A stretch of 64,000 nucleotides of DNA, taken from positions 248,001 to 312,000 of the forward strand of contig JAEHOE010000119.1 in assembly GCA_016858145.1 (NCBI GenBank), read 5' to 3'. Of this stretch, positions 30,401 through 42,400 are shown piece by piece. Origin of the DNA: Edaphochlamys debaryana (lineage: Eukaryota > Chlorophyta > Chlorophyceae > Chlamydomonadales). The number at the start of each line of letters is the position of its first letter. Within the stretch, counting starts at the first letter, position 1. A program made the position numbers and the translations under genes. The notes beneath the pieces were generated by a model. That model was not told the origin of the DNA, did not search any database, and saw only the letters and a list, made by a program, of their open reading frames with translations.

Positions 30401-33400
30401 AGGGACGCGGAGCGGCTATGTTACCCTGGTCTGAGACTAGGCGCACGTACTTCGCCAAGTCCTGAGAGAGAAAGGTTGGATGCCGCTCCGTTGATCCCCT
30501 CCGCGCTTTCCCGCTGCTGCCCCTCTGCTGTCGTGGCTCTGCAGGGAGTGGCGGCGCAGGGCGGGCCGGACGCCGTGGCGCGCGCAGCAGCAGGGGCGAG
30601 CCACGTCATCTTTGCCAGCGTCGTACCGTGAGCAGGGGTTGGAGATAGAGGGAGCGGTGGGACCGCCAGGGCTGGGGCCCACCAATTAGGGCAGGCCATC
30701 CGCAGGGGGACGTACTCGCTTGCAGCTGTCTTCATCAGCTTGCCCCCCTGCTTGCCTTCCATGCCCCCTCCACCGCCCCACGTACAGTTCCTTGGAGGGC
30801 CTGAACGCCTCCTTCCGTAGCGACGCTGACCGCCGCCTCCTGGCTAACCTGCCCGGGTGAGTGGTCGGCACAACACAGACTGCAGTCAGCTGCTGCATCC
30901 CCCACCTCCTTCCGAATCCCTTACCGTCCCTGCCTCCGAAACGCCACGCGTCCAGGCTGGTCAAGGCCGCCAACCCCGGAGCCCAGCTGCTCTTGTCCGT
31001 GGGCGGTCGCGGCGGCGGCGACGGGGACCTCCCCGGCATCGCCCTGGGCCCTCAGTCGCAGCAGCGCTTTGCCGCCGCCGTGGGGGACCTGGTGGATGCG
31101 CTGGGGTTCGACGGCGCGGAGCTGGACTGGCCCTCGCTGACGGAAGAACAGGTGGGGACCGGCAGCCGGCGAGGGAAAAGGGGTCAGCAGGAGTATGTGC
31201 TTCGCTGGATGGGGCTTGCCGCACCTTCTTGCCGCACCGCCCAGCCATGCGTCTGTCCCCCACAACCAGGCTACAACGCGCACTTCCCCAACCACCTTGG
31301 TCTTTGCTCCTGGCCCCACCTATGCGAATGCGCCATGTGTGATGCCCCACGGCATCTCCCCCAGGTTCCCGGCTTCACGGCTCTCGCCGCGGCGCTGGGG
31401 GCAGAGCTTGCAGTCCGCGGCAGGGCGCTGGCGCTGGCACTGGGCCCCAGTGAGGCCTTCCTGGCCGTGCCCTGGGCCCAGATGCGGGAGCTGGTGGAGC
31501 TCTTCAACTTCAAGGTGTGTTGGTCCCAGAGTCGAATGCGTCAGATTGGTCGTAGCAGTGGAAAAGCTGCCGCCCTTGGCTCCTTCTGCCCCCTGAGCTT
31601 GCCATCCTCCCGTGCGCCGGCCGTTGGTGTGTTGTGTGCCCAGGCCTTCGACTTGGACGGTGACGAGGCGGTCGGCGCGCTGCCGTACATTGAGGCGCCG
31701 CTGTACGACTGCCTGGAGGCCAACGGCTTTTCGGTTGCCACGATGTTGGACAAGGTGGGCTGAAGGGGGGCGTGAGGGGTTGTGCTACCGGCCCCTGCTT
31801 GCTTCCCTCTCCTCTGTTTCGGCCGTGTCGAGGGAGGCCCCAGCCCCCGATTCCCCGCCCACCCGCCTCTGCCGGGGCCCTCCTCGCCACTACACATCTG
31901 AATGCTGTGGTCCGAGTGTTGTTGTAGAGCCACAGCTGGCCATAGCGGGCGGGGATCGCGCTTTCGCGCGCGATGGCATGGCTTGGTGTCGAGCGATGTC
32001 GCGGAGACACAAACTTGCGCACAGCCTCTTGCTTTACATAGTCGAATGAACGGTAACTCACGATCGTCTTGACACGGAAAGGCTGCTAAGTTGGGTGTTA
32101 AGCTCGCGGACAGCAGGGCACGCGCGTACACAGCGTTCCCAGCCCGGAAGCCGTCTTATGTCACCTGATACGGAAACAGAGTCGAAGCGATGAACATAGA
32201 ACGCATAAAGCGTCAGTGCTGCAAGTTCGGGCTCGGTCGCAGCGACACGCCCCCGGCCGGCCGCGATGCCGCCCCGCCGCCCCCGCGCGAGTCCCCCTTG
32301 CCCGGCGCTTGCTCCATAGATTCGCCTGCCGCCCGTCGCCTGACACCCCACCCCGCTCACGCTTGGCCTTGCCCTCCACCACGCCCCCCGTGGCCCCGTC
32401 CCTCTCTGCTTTCCCAGCTCCTGGCTTCGGGTGTGCCCTCGGCTCGGCTGGCTCTGGTGGCCAGTGCCATGGGCCGATCCTACCTGCTGGACAGCGACGG
32501 GTTCGTGGCGGGTGAGGACATACACAGGGGGTGGAGGAGGGGCACAAGGGCGGAGGAAGGGCGGGGCAACGCGTGTGCGTGTTGGGCGGCGGGTGCCACC
32601 GGGGCCACAGCCGAGAGCCTGTTGACCCCTGCTCGCTCCCTCCCCCGTTCCCCAATCCTTCCTCTCCTCTCCTCCCAACCTTCCCAGGCGCGGGCCCGCC
32701 CGGTCCCTGCCTGGGCCTCGAGGGCCTGCTCGACCAGGCCGAGCTGAGGCTGCTGGTGCCGCCCGGCGCTGCCCGGCTGCACCGCGAGGCGCTAACGCTG
32801 TACTCGGGGTACGGAGCCAACGGCTGGACGCACTTCGACAGCGAACACACTGCGTCGACCAAGGTGCGCGGGGAGTTTCTCCGGCTGCTCAAGTCAAGCT
32901 TATGAACGCGTGCTTGCACCCCACAGAGTCATATAGCTACCCGCCGACATGGACATGACCACCCTTCCCCCACCCCACCACCTTGACTCCGCCTCTGGCC
33001 TGGCCCTTCAGGTCTGCTTTGCGCGCGCCCACTGCCTCGGCGGCGTGGGGCTGTGGGACGCAGACGGCGACTCGTACGGCACCCTGCTGGCGGCAATGGC
33101 ACGGGAGGTCAGGGCTGACCCTGCGATGTGTGCGCGCTTCGCTCCACCCGCGTGCGCCAACACAGGTGGGCGGGCAAGGGGTACGCCGCGAGGGCCCAGG
33201 CAACACGACGCCGGCCCTGCTGACCCCTTGCCCCACCCCCGCTCCCCTGCCCTCCCACGCCTCCGCCCCCACTCCCCTCCCCCAGTGAGTGCCCGCGGCA
33301 GCTCCACTGCGGACGACGAGGGCGCCCCCGAGCTGGTGGCCACTCTGGGAGACGCCGAGTACCGACTGTACCAGGTGGGGTGGGAGCGTGATGGCGTGGG

Positions 33401-36400
33401 TCGGGGAGGGTCGATTGAGGAGGGCTTGCCGTAAGCAGGGATACTCTGAGGGCTGCGGGCCATCAAATGGACCTGGGGCCCATGACGTCTGGAGGCCCCC
33501 TGAGGCAAGCGGGTCCTCCTAGATCGTCTGCTGCTCACAAGCCTGCCCCCACTCCATCATGAAACACACCGCAGACCCGCCGCACCTGGGCAGATGCCGC
33601 GGAGGCCTGCACAGCCGCTGGCGGGGCCCTAGCGGACGTTCGCAGCGGCGGCGAGGCGGCGGTGCTGTTCTCGCTGCTGACGGGCTGGGCCTTTGGCGGC
33701 AGCCTGGGGGGAGAGGATCTGTACGAAGGCAGGGACGTGTACGTGTGGCTTGGGGCCAGCGATGCGGGTGAGTACGGCAGATGGCTCTATCTAGGTGTGT
33801 CTACTCGGGAGCAAGGAGCGGGAAGCCCGAAATCATCAGGGAACTGCCGGTTCTGCCCGCTGACCGCCTGTCTACACACCGCTGCCGTTCCCCGTGGCCA
33901 GAGCAAGAGGGCCGCTTCAAGTGGCGGGACGGCAGCGATCTCACCTTCACGCAGTGGGCCGAGGGCCAGCCAGACGGCCGGTGAGCGCGCACATGCATCC
34001 CTTGTCCATGTCCTGACCTGCTCTGCCGCCTCTCCTGCTCGAACGTGCGAAGCAATTCCTGTCGGAGTACGTAGTCTCCTGGCACCCCAAAAGCACTGCC
34101 GCCCCCCCTGCGTGGATAGGACTGGCACTTTCCGTACAACTGATCGTGTACAGCCCCAATCGCACTGAATCTGAGATGCCGTACACCTTGTCGATCGTGT
34201 CGTGTGTACGGCGCAGGTACGGCGGCGAGGACTGCGTGGCGGCGTCTTTCCGTCTGGCGGGCAGCCTGGGCTCGGGCCTGCGGGAGGTGGTGTCCCCGCG
34301 GGCCTCCTGGTTGGACGTGGGCTGCAGCCTGGCGCTGCCCTTCATCTGCCGCGCGCCTCGCTCCCAAGCCAGCGGCTTCCCGGAGCCCCTGCGCCTTCCC
34401 ACGCCCACAGCCACGCTCCTGACCTTCCCTCCGGCGGCTGGTGGCAGCGGCGGGGCGGGGTTCGGAGGCGAAGGGCCGCTGCTGACGATGGCGGAGGCGT
34501 CACGGCTGTGCAGGGCCATGGGGGTGAGTGAGCGAGTGTACGGCAGAGGGGTTGGGTGGGCCTGAGTTGTGCTGCGCAACTGGCCTTGATGTGGCTCCAA
34601 TGGCCTCCGTTTCCGCATGTCCTTGCCCCATGACACCGACCCTTCCGCCCACACAGAACGCGACCTCCCTCACCCCAACATGCCCATCCCGCCCGCCCCC
34701 TCTCGCAGGCCGAGCTGCCCTCCCTCACTGACCCCTACGTCACTGACGCCCTGCTGGGGGTAGCGGGCAACGCCTCGACGCAGCTCCCCGGCCTGCCGCC
34801 GCTCTTCTGGCTGGGGCTGCGCAGCTTCGGCGACGGCCAGGTGGGTGGCAGCTCATCTGGGGCCTAAATGGGGCGGGCGGTGGGCCAAAAGGGCGGCGGT
34901 GAAGTGCGGCGGCAAACGCGCGCGTTTCCTGCGGCGCGCGATGCTGCCGTACCGCGACGGAAAGACGGGTAGATGACATGCTGTTCCTTACTTGCTTGTC
35001 GTGTGCCGCCGGCCCCTCAGGCCTTTTGGAGCGACGGCACCTTTGCGCCTGACTCGATGCTGAATGCCTGGTCGGCCGATGACTTCGGCGATGCGGCATG
35101 TGCCGCCCTGGTTCAGCAGGACGGCGTGGAGGCGGCGCTTGAGGTGGGCCGCGATGGAACCACCCGAACCAGTGTCCTAGGGCCCCGGGTGACGTTACCA
35201 GCGCCGATCGATCGACTGCGTCTGTCCCCTCAAGACGGTAATGCTCTCTTCCCTCTCCTCTGCTCCTTGCTCTGCAGATGGGCGTACGAGGGTACTGGGA
35301 CGGCTCGCCCATCGACGAAGCCGACCCCGTGCCTCCGCCCCCGCCGCCCACACCGCCCCCGTCCTCTCCACCGCAACCCAGACCGCCCAGCCCCGACCCG
35401 CCTCGCCCCAGCCCCGTGCCACCCGGCTCCCGCTCCCAGCCGCCCAGCCCGCCCACGTCTCCGGCCATCCCCTTCCCGCCAGAGCTGTTCAACCCCCCGG
35501 ACGCGCCGCCGCCGCCCTTTGCGCCGCCCTCCCCTGCCACCGCCTACCCCTCGCGCCTCAGACGGGGCATTTACTCCCTATCATGCCAGGAGAGGCTGCC
35601 GGTTGTGTGTCAGCAAGGTGGGCGTTGGTGGGCTTGCGTCTGTCCAGTCCTATCTTCCTTGGGGCAACGAATGGGGATACGCCTGAGTTAGCATCGCTGC
35701 TCTCGGCCATTTGCGGCGATCGCTTTGGAGTTGATGTCCTGTCACGCCCTGATGCCATGTCCTTCCCCCCAGGCGCGCCGAGGGTGAGCCTTGACGCCGA
35801 GTTCCACTGCCTGACACGAGCCAGGTACGTACGTCACGTGGGGGCGGGATTGCATACTGTCGTACATCCTGGTTCACCCAAGCTTTTCCCTTATCCCCGC
35901 TACTGGCACTCACTGCCCTCCTCCTATCCCGCTACCCACAGCGGCGAGGCCCTGGTTATCCCCGGGCAGCTGCTCCCCGCGGCGTCTTTGAGCCCAGTCG
36001 GCGCCGGCAACCCCTCCAACGTCTACAGCGAGGCCCAGTGTGCAGCGGCCTGCCTGGCCAACGCCCTCTGCGTCTACTACACGTTCCTCCCCTCCACCGT
36101 CACAACAGCGCCCACCAGATGCTACCTCATGGGCCGCCCTGGCTACGGCCCAGGCGCCTACACGCCCCTCAACAACAACAACGCCTTCGCGCTCCGCACC
36201 AAAAGCTGTTTCCGCTCCAGCTCGCTCTTCAGCTCCGGCACACAACCGCTCACATCGACATCCCCACCTTCTGATGGCAGCGCCGACGGCACCGATGGGT
36301 CACCGACATCATCCGCGGCCGTGCTTGCGTCCGCCCAGGCGCCGGACCTGCTCAGTCCGGTGCTGGGCTGGCCGGCTCCGCCCGCGACCCCGGGACCACA

Positions 36401-39400
36401 GGCGGTGGCGGGGCCGCAGTCGTTCAGCCTCCTCTGCGGTCGGGACTCGCCCGCGCCGCTGCTGGGCCGGGTCGTGTTGGCAGTCGACAATGCCACGGGC
36501 GCGATTCAGGACGTGGGAGCGGCTTGCACCGGGCTGTGGCCCGGCGTGGAGCAACACGTGTGGGGGGTGCGAGGACCGGGCGTGAGCGCGTTGGAAGCAG
36601 ACTGCGGCGGCGCGGTAGTGGCTGGGATTGGAGGGCTGTACGACAGCGCTGGGATCTGCCAGGTGAGATGGCGTCAATCTGCTGTCTGGGGCTTGGGGTA
36701 AGCCGGAGGAGGTGAGGTGGCTATCTGTGGCTCCAACATTGCTAAGCTCACGCACCCTGCCTCCCGTCTCTTCCTCCCTCGAACCGCCCCAGCTCTCGGT
36801 GACGTGCGCTGACGGCAAGACGCTCCAGCTGGGAGACCTCTCCTCGCCGCTCCGCCCCTGCGCCACGCCCAGCTCCTTCGCCTTCGTCTGCCCCGCCGGA
36901 TACGTGGGCTCCGGGCTCCTGGGCACTGCGCTCATCAACCTGGCCGCTCCCAGCAGCCGCGGCGTAAACCACCTGGCGACGCTGCAGCTCGCATGCCGGC
37001 CCGCGCCCACATCCGGCCTGGCGCCGCCTCCTCCATCGCCGCCGCCTCCCTCGCCGCCGTCCCCTCCGCCTCTCGCTCCCTCGCCTAACCCTCCGCTACC
37101 CCGCCCGCCCAGCCCCCGCCCGCCCAGCCCCCGCCCGCCCAGCCCCCGCCCGCCCAGCCCCCGTCCGCCCAGCCCCCGTCCGCCCAGCCCCCGCCCGCCC
37201 AGTCCCCGCCCACCCTTCCCCCGTCCGCCTAGCCCGCGCCCGCCCTTCCCCCGTCCGCCCTCACCCGCGCCTGCGGCTACGGGGCGACGACGGGGCCTGT
37301 TGCAGGCCGCCCCTACCAAAACGCTCCCTCCCATGCCCGCACCGCCGCCGAAGCCTCCGTTACCTCCGCGGCCGCCTAACCCGCCTTCGCCTCCGCGGCC
37401 GCCGTCGCCCAAGCCTCCGCGGCCTCCGGCGCCTCGGCCTCCTTCACCGCCCCCACGGCCCAGCCCGCCTCCTCGCCCCTCGCCCCCGCCTGCGCCACTG
37501 CCGCCCAGCCCCCCGCCATCCCCCTCCCCCAGGCCCCGGCCCCCGTCGCCGGGGCCGCGGCCGCCCTCCCCTCGCCCCACCCCGCCTGCGCCCCCACCGC
37601 GCCCCCCGACCCCGCCGGCACCCTCGCCGAAACCCTCTCCCCCGCTGCCACCGCCGCGGCCCCCCTCGCCGCCTCCTGCGCTGCCCCCCTCCCCGCCGCC
37701 GCCCCGCCCGCCGCCTCCCCCACTCAACGTAACCACAGGCGCACCCGCCTGCCCCTCGTGCTCCTCCGTGTACGGCGATTACTCATCCGACTCGCCATGG
37801 TATGGCACCAAGGCCCAGGGCTCCCTGTCGTGCCCTGACGGCTACGTCATCAGCTCACTCACCCAGATCCTGCTGGGCCCGGCGGGCGGATTCGCAGCAG
37901 AGGCTGCGAATGTGTTTCCCGTGATGGGTCTTGGAGGCAGCTGCGCGCCGCTGCAGATTCCTGCCGCGGAGCAGCTGGCGGCCATATCGCTCGGCGTGAC
38001 TGCGCCTCCCGCTGCGAGCAGTGCGGTTTACGCAAACGTGAGTGGGGTCGGACGCGGGGGGCTGTGTGGGGTTGCTGGGCGCAATCGTAGTACATTATCT
38101 CGGTAGCTAGGCCGGTCATGGACGTAAGAGCGATTGCCGGTCAAGTAAGCACGGGCCAGGAAGGTCAAGACGCGTGGAAATGGCCGCTCCCCCATCCTCT
38201 GCTTCATCCCTCACAGGTGTCCAGGGCATGCGCCTGGACGGGTGCCGGTTCGCCCCCGGTGGGCATCCGACAGCTTGTGGGGCTCTTCTCGCCGTGGAAA
38301 GCCACCCGCCCGGGCTACATCGCGTCTATGGTGCGCACATGACGCCCCGGAGCACATGCCTCCTGTGATGATCTGTTTGCCCCTCAGCTTTCATTGCAAC
38401 CTGCCCAGCCCTCGTCCTTTCCTTACCAGCGCCGCTCTCGCCCTCAAACCCCCAGGCCCTGCAGTGCTCCAGCGTCGCAGCGGTGCTGCAGCCGCCTGTT
38501 GCCCCCAACGCCGCCTTCCAGCGCTGGTCCTTCAGCTGCCCTGATGGGGAGGCACTGCAGGAGGTCTCCTGGACGCGCCAGGTGCATACGTGGGACCGTG
38601 CCGTTCTGGGAACTGTGGGTTCAATCCCCTGTGGCTGGGTTCCTCATGAACAGCTCCCGCTTGTCCGATCGCGCCCCAGGTTCTGCCCGCTGCCGGGAGC
38701 ACGCCCGAGCGCCCCTTCCTGAGCAGCCTCGTGTTCATGTGCACCAGGGTAGCTCAGATGCCCGCCCCGCTGACCGCCGGTGAGTTGATTCCCTACCTAT
38801 CCATTTACCTATGTAGAATAAACGGCTCCAAGGTAGCATCACTGGGGCGTATCAACTGGGGCATGTCAGCTGCGCCGATAAACGAGCGAGAGGAGTGGTC
38901 AAGACAATCGATGTTGGCTTGTTTGCAGGGTCCTCCGGAGATTTCACGGGGGCCCAGCGCACCGGCCTGATTGCGTGGCGCCTGCTGTGCCCCGTCGGCC
39001 CGGGCTCTTACGTGACGGCGGTGTACGGCCGCCTCGACGCTCCGCCTCCCGGGGGCCTCCCGACTGCCACCATCGTCAGGGATGTGGGAATCGTGTGCAG
39101 CGGACCCGTCGTCACCAAAGGCGAGTTCGGGGACGGGAGGAGGACGGGTTTGACGCGTGATGACATCTTCCCACCTCCCCAGCTTCTCATACCGACCTAT
39201 ATTTCGCCGTGTTCCCGCATGCAGTGTCTTCCATCCCGACCAATGCCACGGCCTCCAGCGTCGCCTTCATGCCTTCCGCCTGCCCTCTGGGCGTCGCCGC
39301 GCTCACGGGTCGCTCCATGGCACTCCCCTCAGCGCCCGCAGCACCCGGCGTGCTCCTGAGCCTGGACGCGCTGTGCTGGGACACGCTTAGTCACACGCGC

Positions 39401-42400
39401 CAGCTGTCGTACACGACATCGACAGCTGGTGACTCATCGCAGCCGCAGCAGGTGCCGTACGCTGAGTTCTGCCCCGACTCACAGGTCGTGGTGGGCCTCC
39501 AGGGCCTGAGGTCGGCCCTGGGTTACCTTATGGGCGTCAAGCTGATCTGCAACGACGCGCCTTCGGACGGCACCCCAGACGGGCCCACTGCTACGTCAGG
39601 TGAGAGCTGAGTAACAGACACGCAACAAAGCTCTCTTGGCTCCGCCCCCTGTGCACCCAACTCAACCTACCATGTATGCCCCATGCACGTGCCGTGCCCC
39701 GGCCCCTGTAGCCCAACTGCCCATGGTGGGACCGCCGCCAGCGCTAGGCAGCGATCCCTTCAAACACGAGGTGCGCAAGTCTTTCTGCTTGTGTGCCCGA
39801 CTGGTGATCCCAAGAAGTTGCCGCAGGGAGCCGCTGTACGCCTCCCTGTCGCCTGTACAATCTCACCCTCCCTGATCATCCCCCTCACCTCAGCCATTCC
39901 TTTCCGTTTCATCCCGCCGCGCAGTGCCCCCTCGGGAGCCGTGTGGTGGCCATCAGTGCCCGGGTGGACGGGCGGCGCCAGCTTCTGGACCTGGGCCTGC
40001 AGTGCGACGCGCCCTCATGGGCCGCCGCGGCCACCGCCGGGCGTACTTCCACGCCCAGCGTCAGGCCCGGCCTGAGCAATGATTCTACCGTTGCGTTCGA
40101 GGTGCGTAGTCAAGCGTGGCATGCGGCTCTCTGGGGAGCGCGCCCGCCCGACGGAAGCAAGCATCAATAATCCCAGCAGCCACCTTCCAACCAGCTCGCC
40201 GCTTGATCTCGTTTTGCGTTTTGCCCTCATGCTTTCACCAGGCGCAATGCCCCTTGGGATTCGCGGGAGTGAGCGCCGGAGCCGGGTACGGCACGGACGT
40301 GTGGGCGGCTGACGGCAGCCTCATGCCCGTGGCCAATGCTGCGCTGCCGTACACCGGCGGTACGGCGCAGCTGTACGACATCCTCCTGGACTGGAGCCAG
40401 GCCAGGGACTTCTGCAGGCAAGCGCATCGGCAGCCGTGTGTTGCCGGGCGTTCGGGTTACACGTAGATGACACACGATTGTCTACTGCTGTCCCGAAGTG
40501 GTTTGAAGTGGGTTGTCTCGAACGCTTCCACAGGTCCCAGGGCGGAGACTTGCTCAAGGTCGCCGAGGCCGAGGACCTGCAGCGGCTCGCTGTCGTCCTG
40601 CGGGAATGGGCGTACGGCAGTACGACAGATGACGTCCTCGCCGTCTGGATCGGCGCCGTGCGGAGTAAGACGGTCACGCACATCTCGCAACTTCCTTGTA
40701 CTTTGCGACGCTTTTGAGCGCTTAACCGGACTGCTCCCTGGCCTGTAGACGGAGGGCCACTGGACTTCGCGTGGGCGGACGGTACGCCCATCCGTGGAAT
40801 GGCGCCGGCTTGGAGCCCCGGGGAGCCAGATGACTTGCGCGGGGTGGAGGATTGCGCGGAGCTGGCGGTGGTTGTCGGTGGGTGCAAAGCAAGGGGAGGG
40901 CAAGGGTGATCGGGCTATGTATGGGCGCACCCAGTCTATATATCCCTAAAACTGTCGTAACCTCCAGACGTGCTTCCTTGCGCTGTATTGCATTCCGCAG
41001 ACGATGGTTCCATGGTGTGGAGTGACCGGCTGTGCGAGGGCCTCGCGCGACGCCCCCTCTGCTATACCCGTAAGCCACCCGCGTGCGTGCTTGCGCGCTG
41101 CATGCCTTTTTATACTTCTGGAAAGCAGGAACCACGGAGGTGCAAAAATTTGTCCTGCCCGCTTCACCCGTGCAGCCCCTGTGCCTTTGCGCTCTGTGGA
41201 CGATGGTCCCGCGGATATGGCGGCTCCCGTCGTTCAGGTTCGTGGGCCGGTTGGCGGATAGCATAGATTCTTTGAGTTTATTGAGTTGCTTGGTGGCCCT
41301 TGTAACACGTCTGCGATCTGCTGTACGCCCGCAGATCTCCGCGGACAGTGGCACCGAGGCTCTCATCGTTTACGACGTCCAGGTAGAGAGGTTGGGTCGG
41401 GACAGAAGGTGGAAGGGTGCCTAGGCTTGCTTCGTTCTACACCCCATCATGATAACGGCTACTAATGACATGCTCTCCGGCATTGTCCTCTTGTCCACAG
41501 CTCTCATGGGCCCCTGCTCGGCAGTTCTGTCAGGACAGGTACGCGTGGCCCCCCGTCGCGTTACTCTGTTTGCCTGTGGTCGTTTGCCCACGAAGACGCA
41601 ATAATCATGCCCCTTTCCACCCGTACCTACCTGAAGGGGAGGAAGCCTGGCAACCTTTCCATCGCAAGCCGACGCCTATCGATTGAGCCTGGCAGCATCG
41701 CTCTATTTCCAGCCCCTCACAGCCCCAACGCTGGCTTCGCCCAGTCAGCAGGCGCAGACCCGAGTTCAGCTCTGGACAGGACTCTTCAGCCCCGGCCCCG
41801 TCGTATCCACAACCGCCAACTGCACTTTCATGGACGTGTCTCTTGCAAGCCAGACTGTGGCTTCGGCCCCGTCCTCTTCCCAGCTTCTCAACGGGTCGTG
41901 CAGCGCGCCTCTCCGGGTGGTATGCCGCCGCCCGAATGCCGCCCAGCTGAACGCTGCTGAGACCTACGCATTGACACAGTACGCTCGGCCCCTTGCGAGC
42001 GCAGTGGTCCAGGCTGGAGAGGTGAGGTATTGCATGCATACATGACCAATGAAGTACGGGGGATAGATGCGGACCCAGTGGCGTGAGGAAGCTGAGTCGC
42101 TGAGCAATACCTGTCGTGCTTCCTTGTCTTCCCCGACCACTGCCTAATAGCCACGTACCCGCTCGTTGCGTGATCTAGGTCGAGCTCGTCCTGTACGACA
42201 CGATCACGGATCAGCCCGCGGCGCAGCAGCTCTGCGGCCTGCTGGGCGGCACCTTGGCGGAGCTGGATGATGATGCCACGCAGGCAGCCGCCGGGGAGAT
42301 GCTCAAGGGCTTGTTGCTAGAGCGGCCGGAGCTGTTGGCCTTGGGAGGCAGCGGCGTTGAGGCCTGGCTGGGCCTCACGGCCACAGGTGCGTGGGGTGGG

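Noticed and set aside
36309..37736. Long minus-strand frame rich in GGRG repeats
   Set aside because: It is the antisense shadow of the proline-rich exon; no splice signals or conserved domain on that strand.
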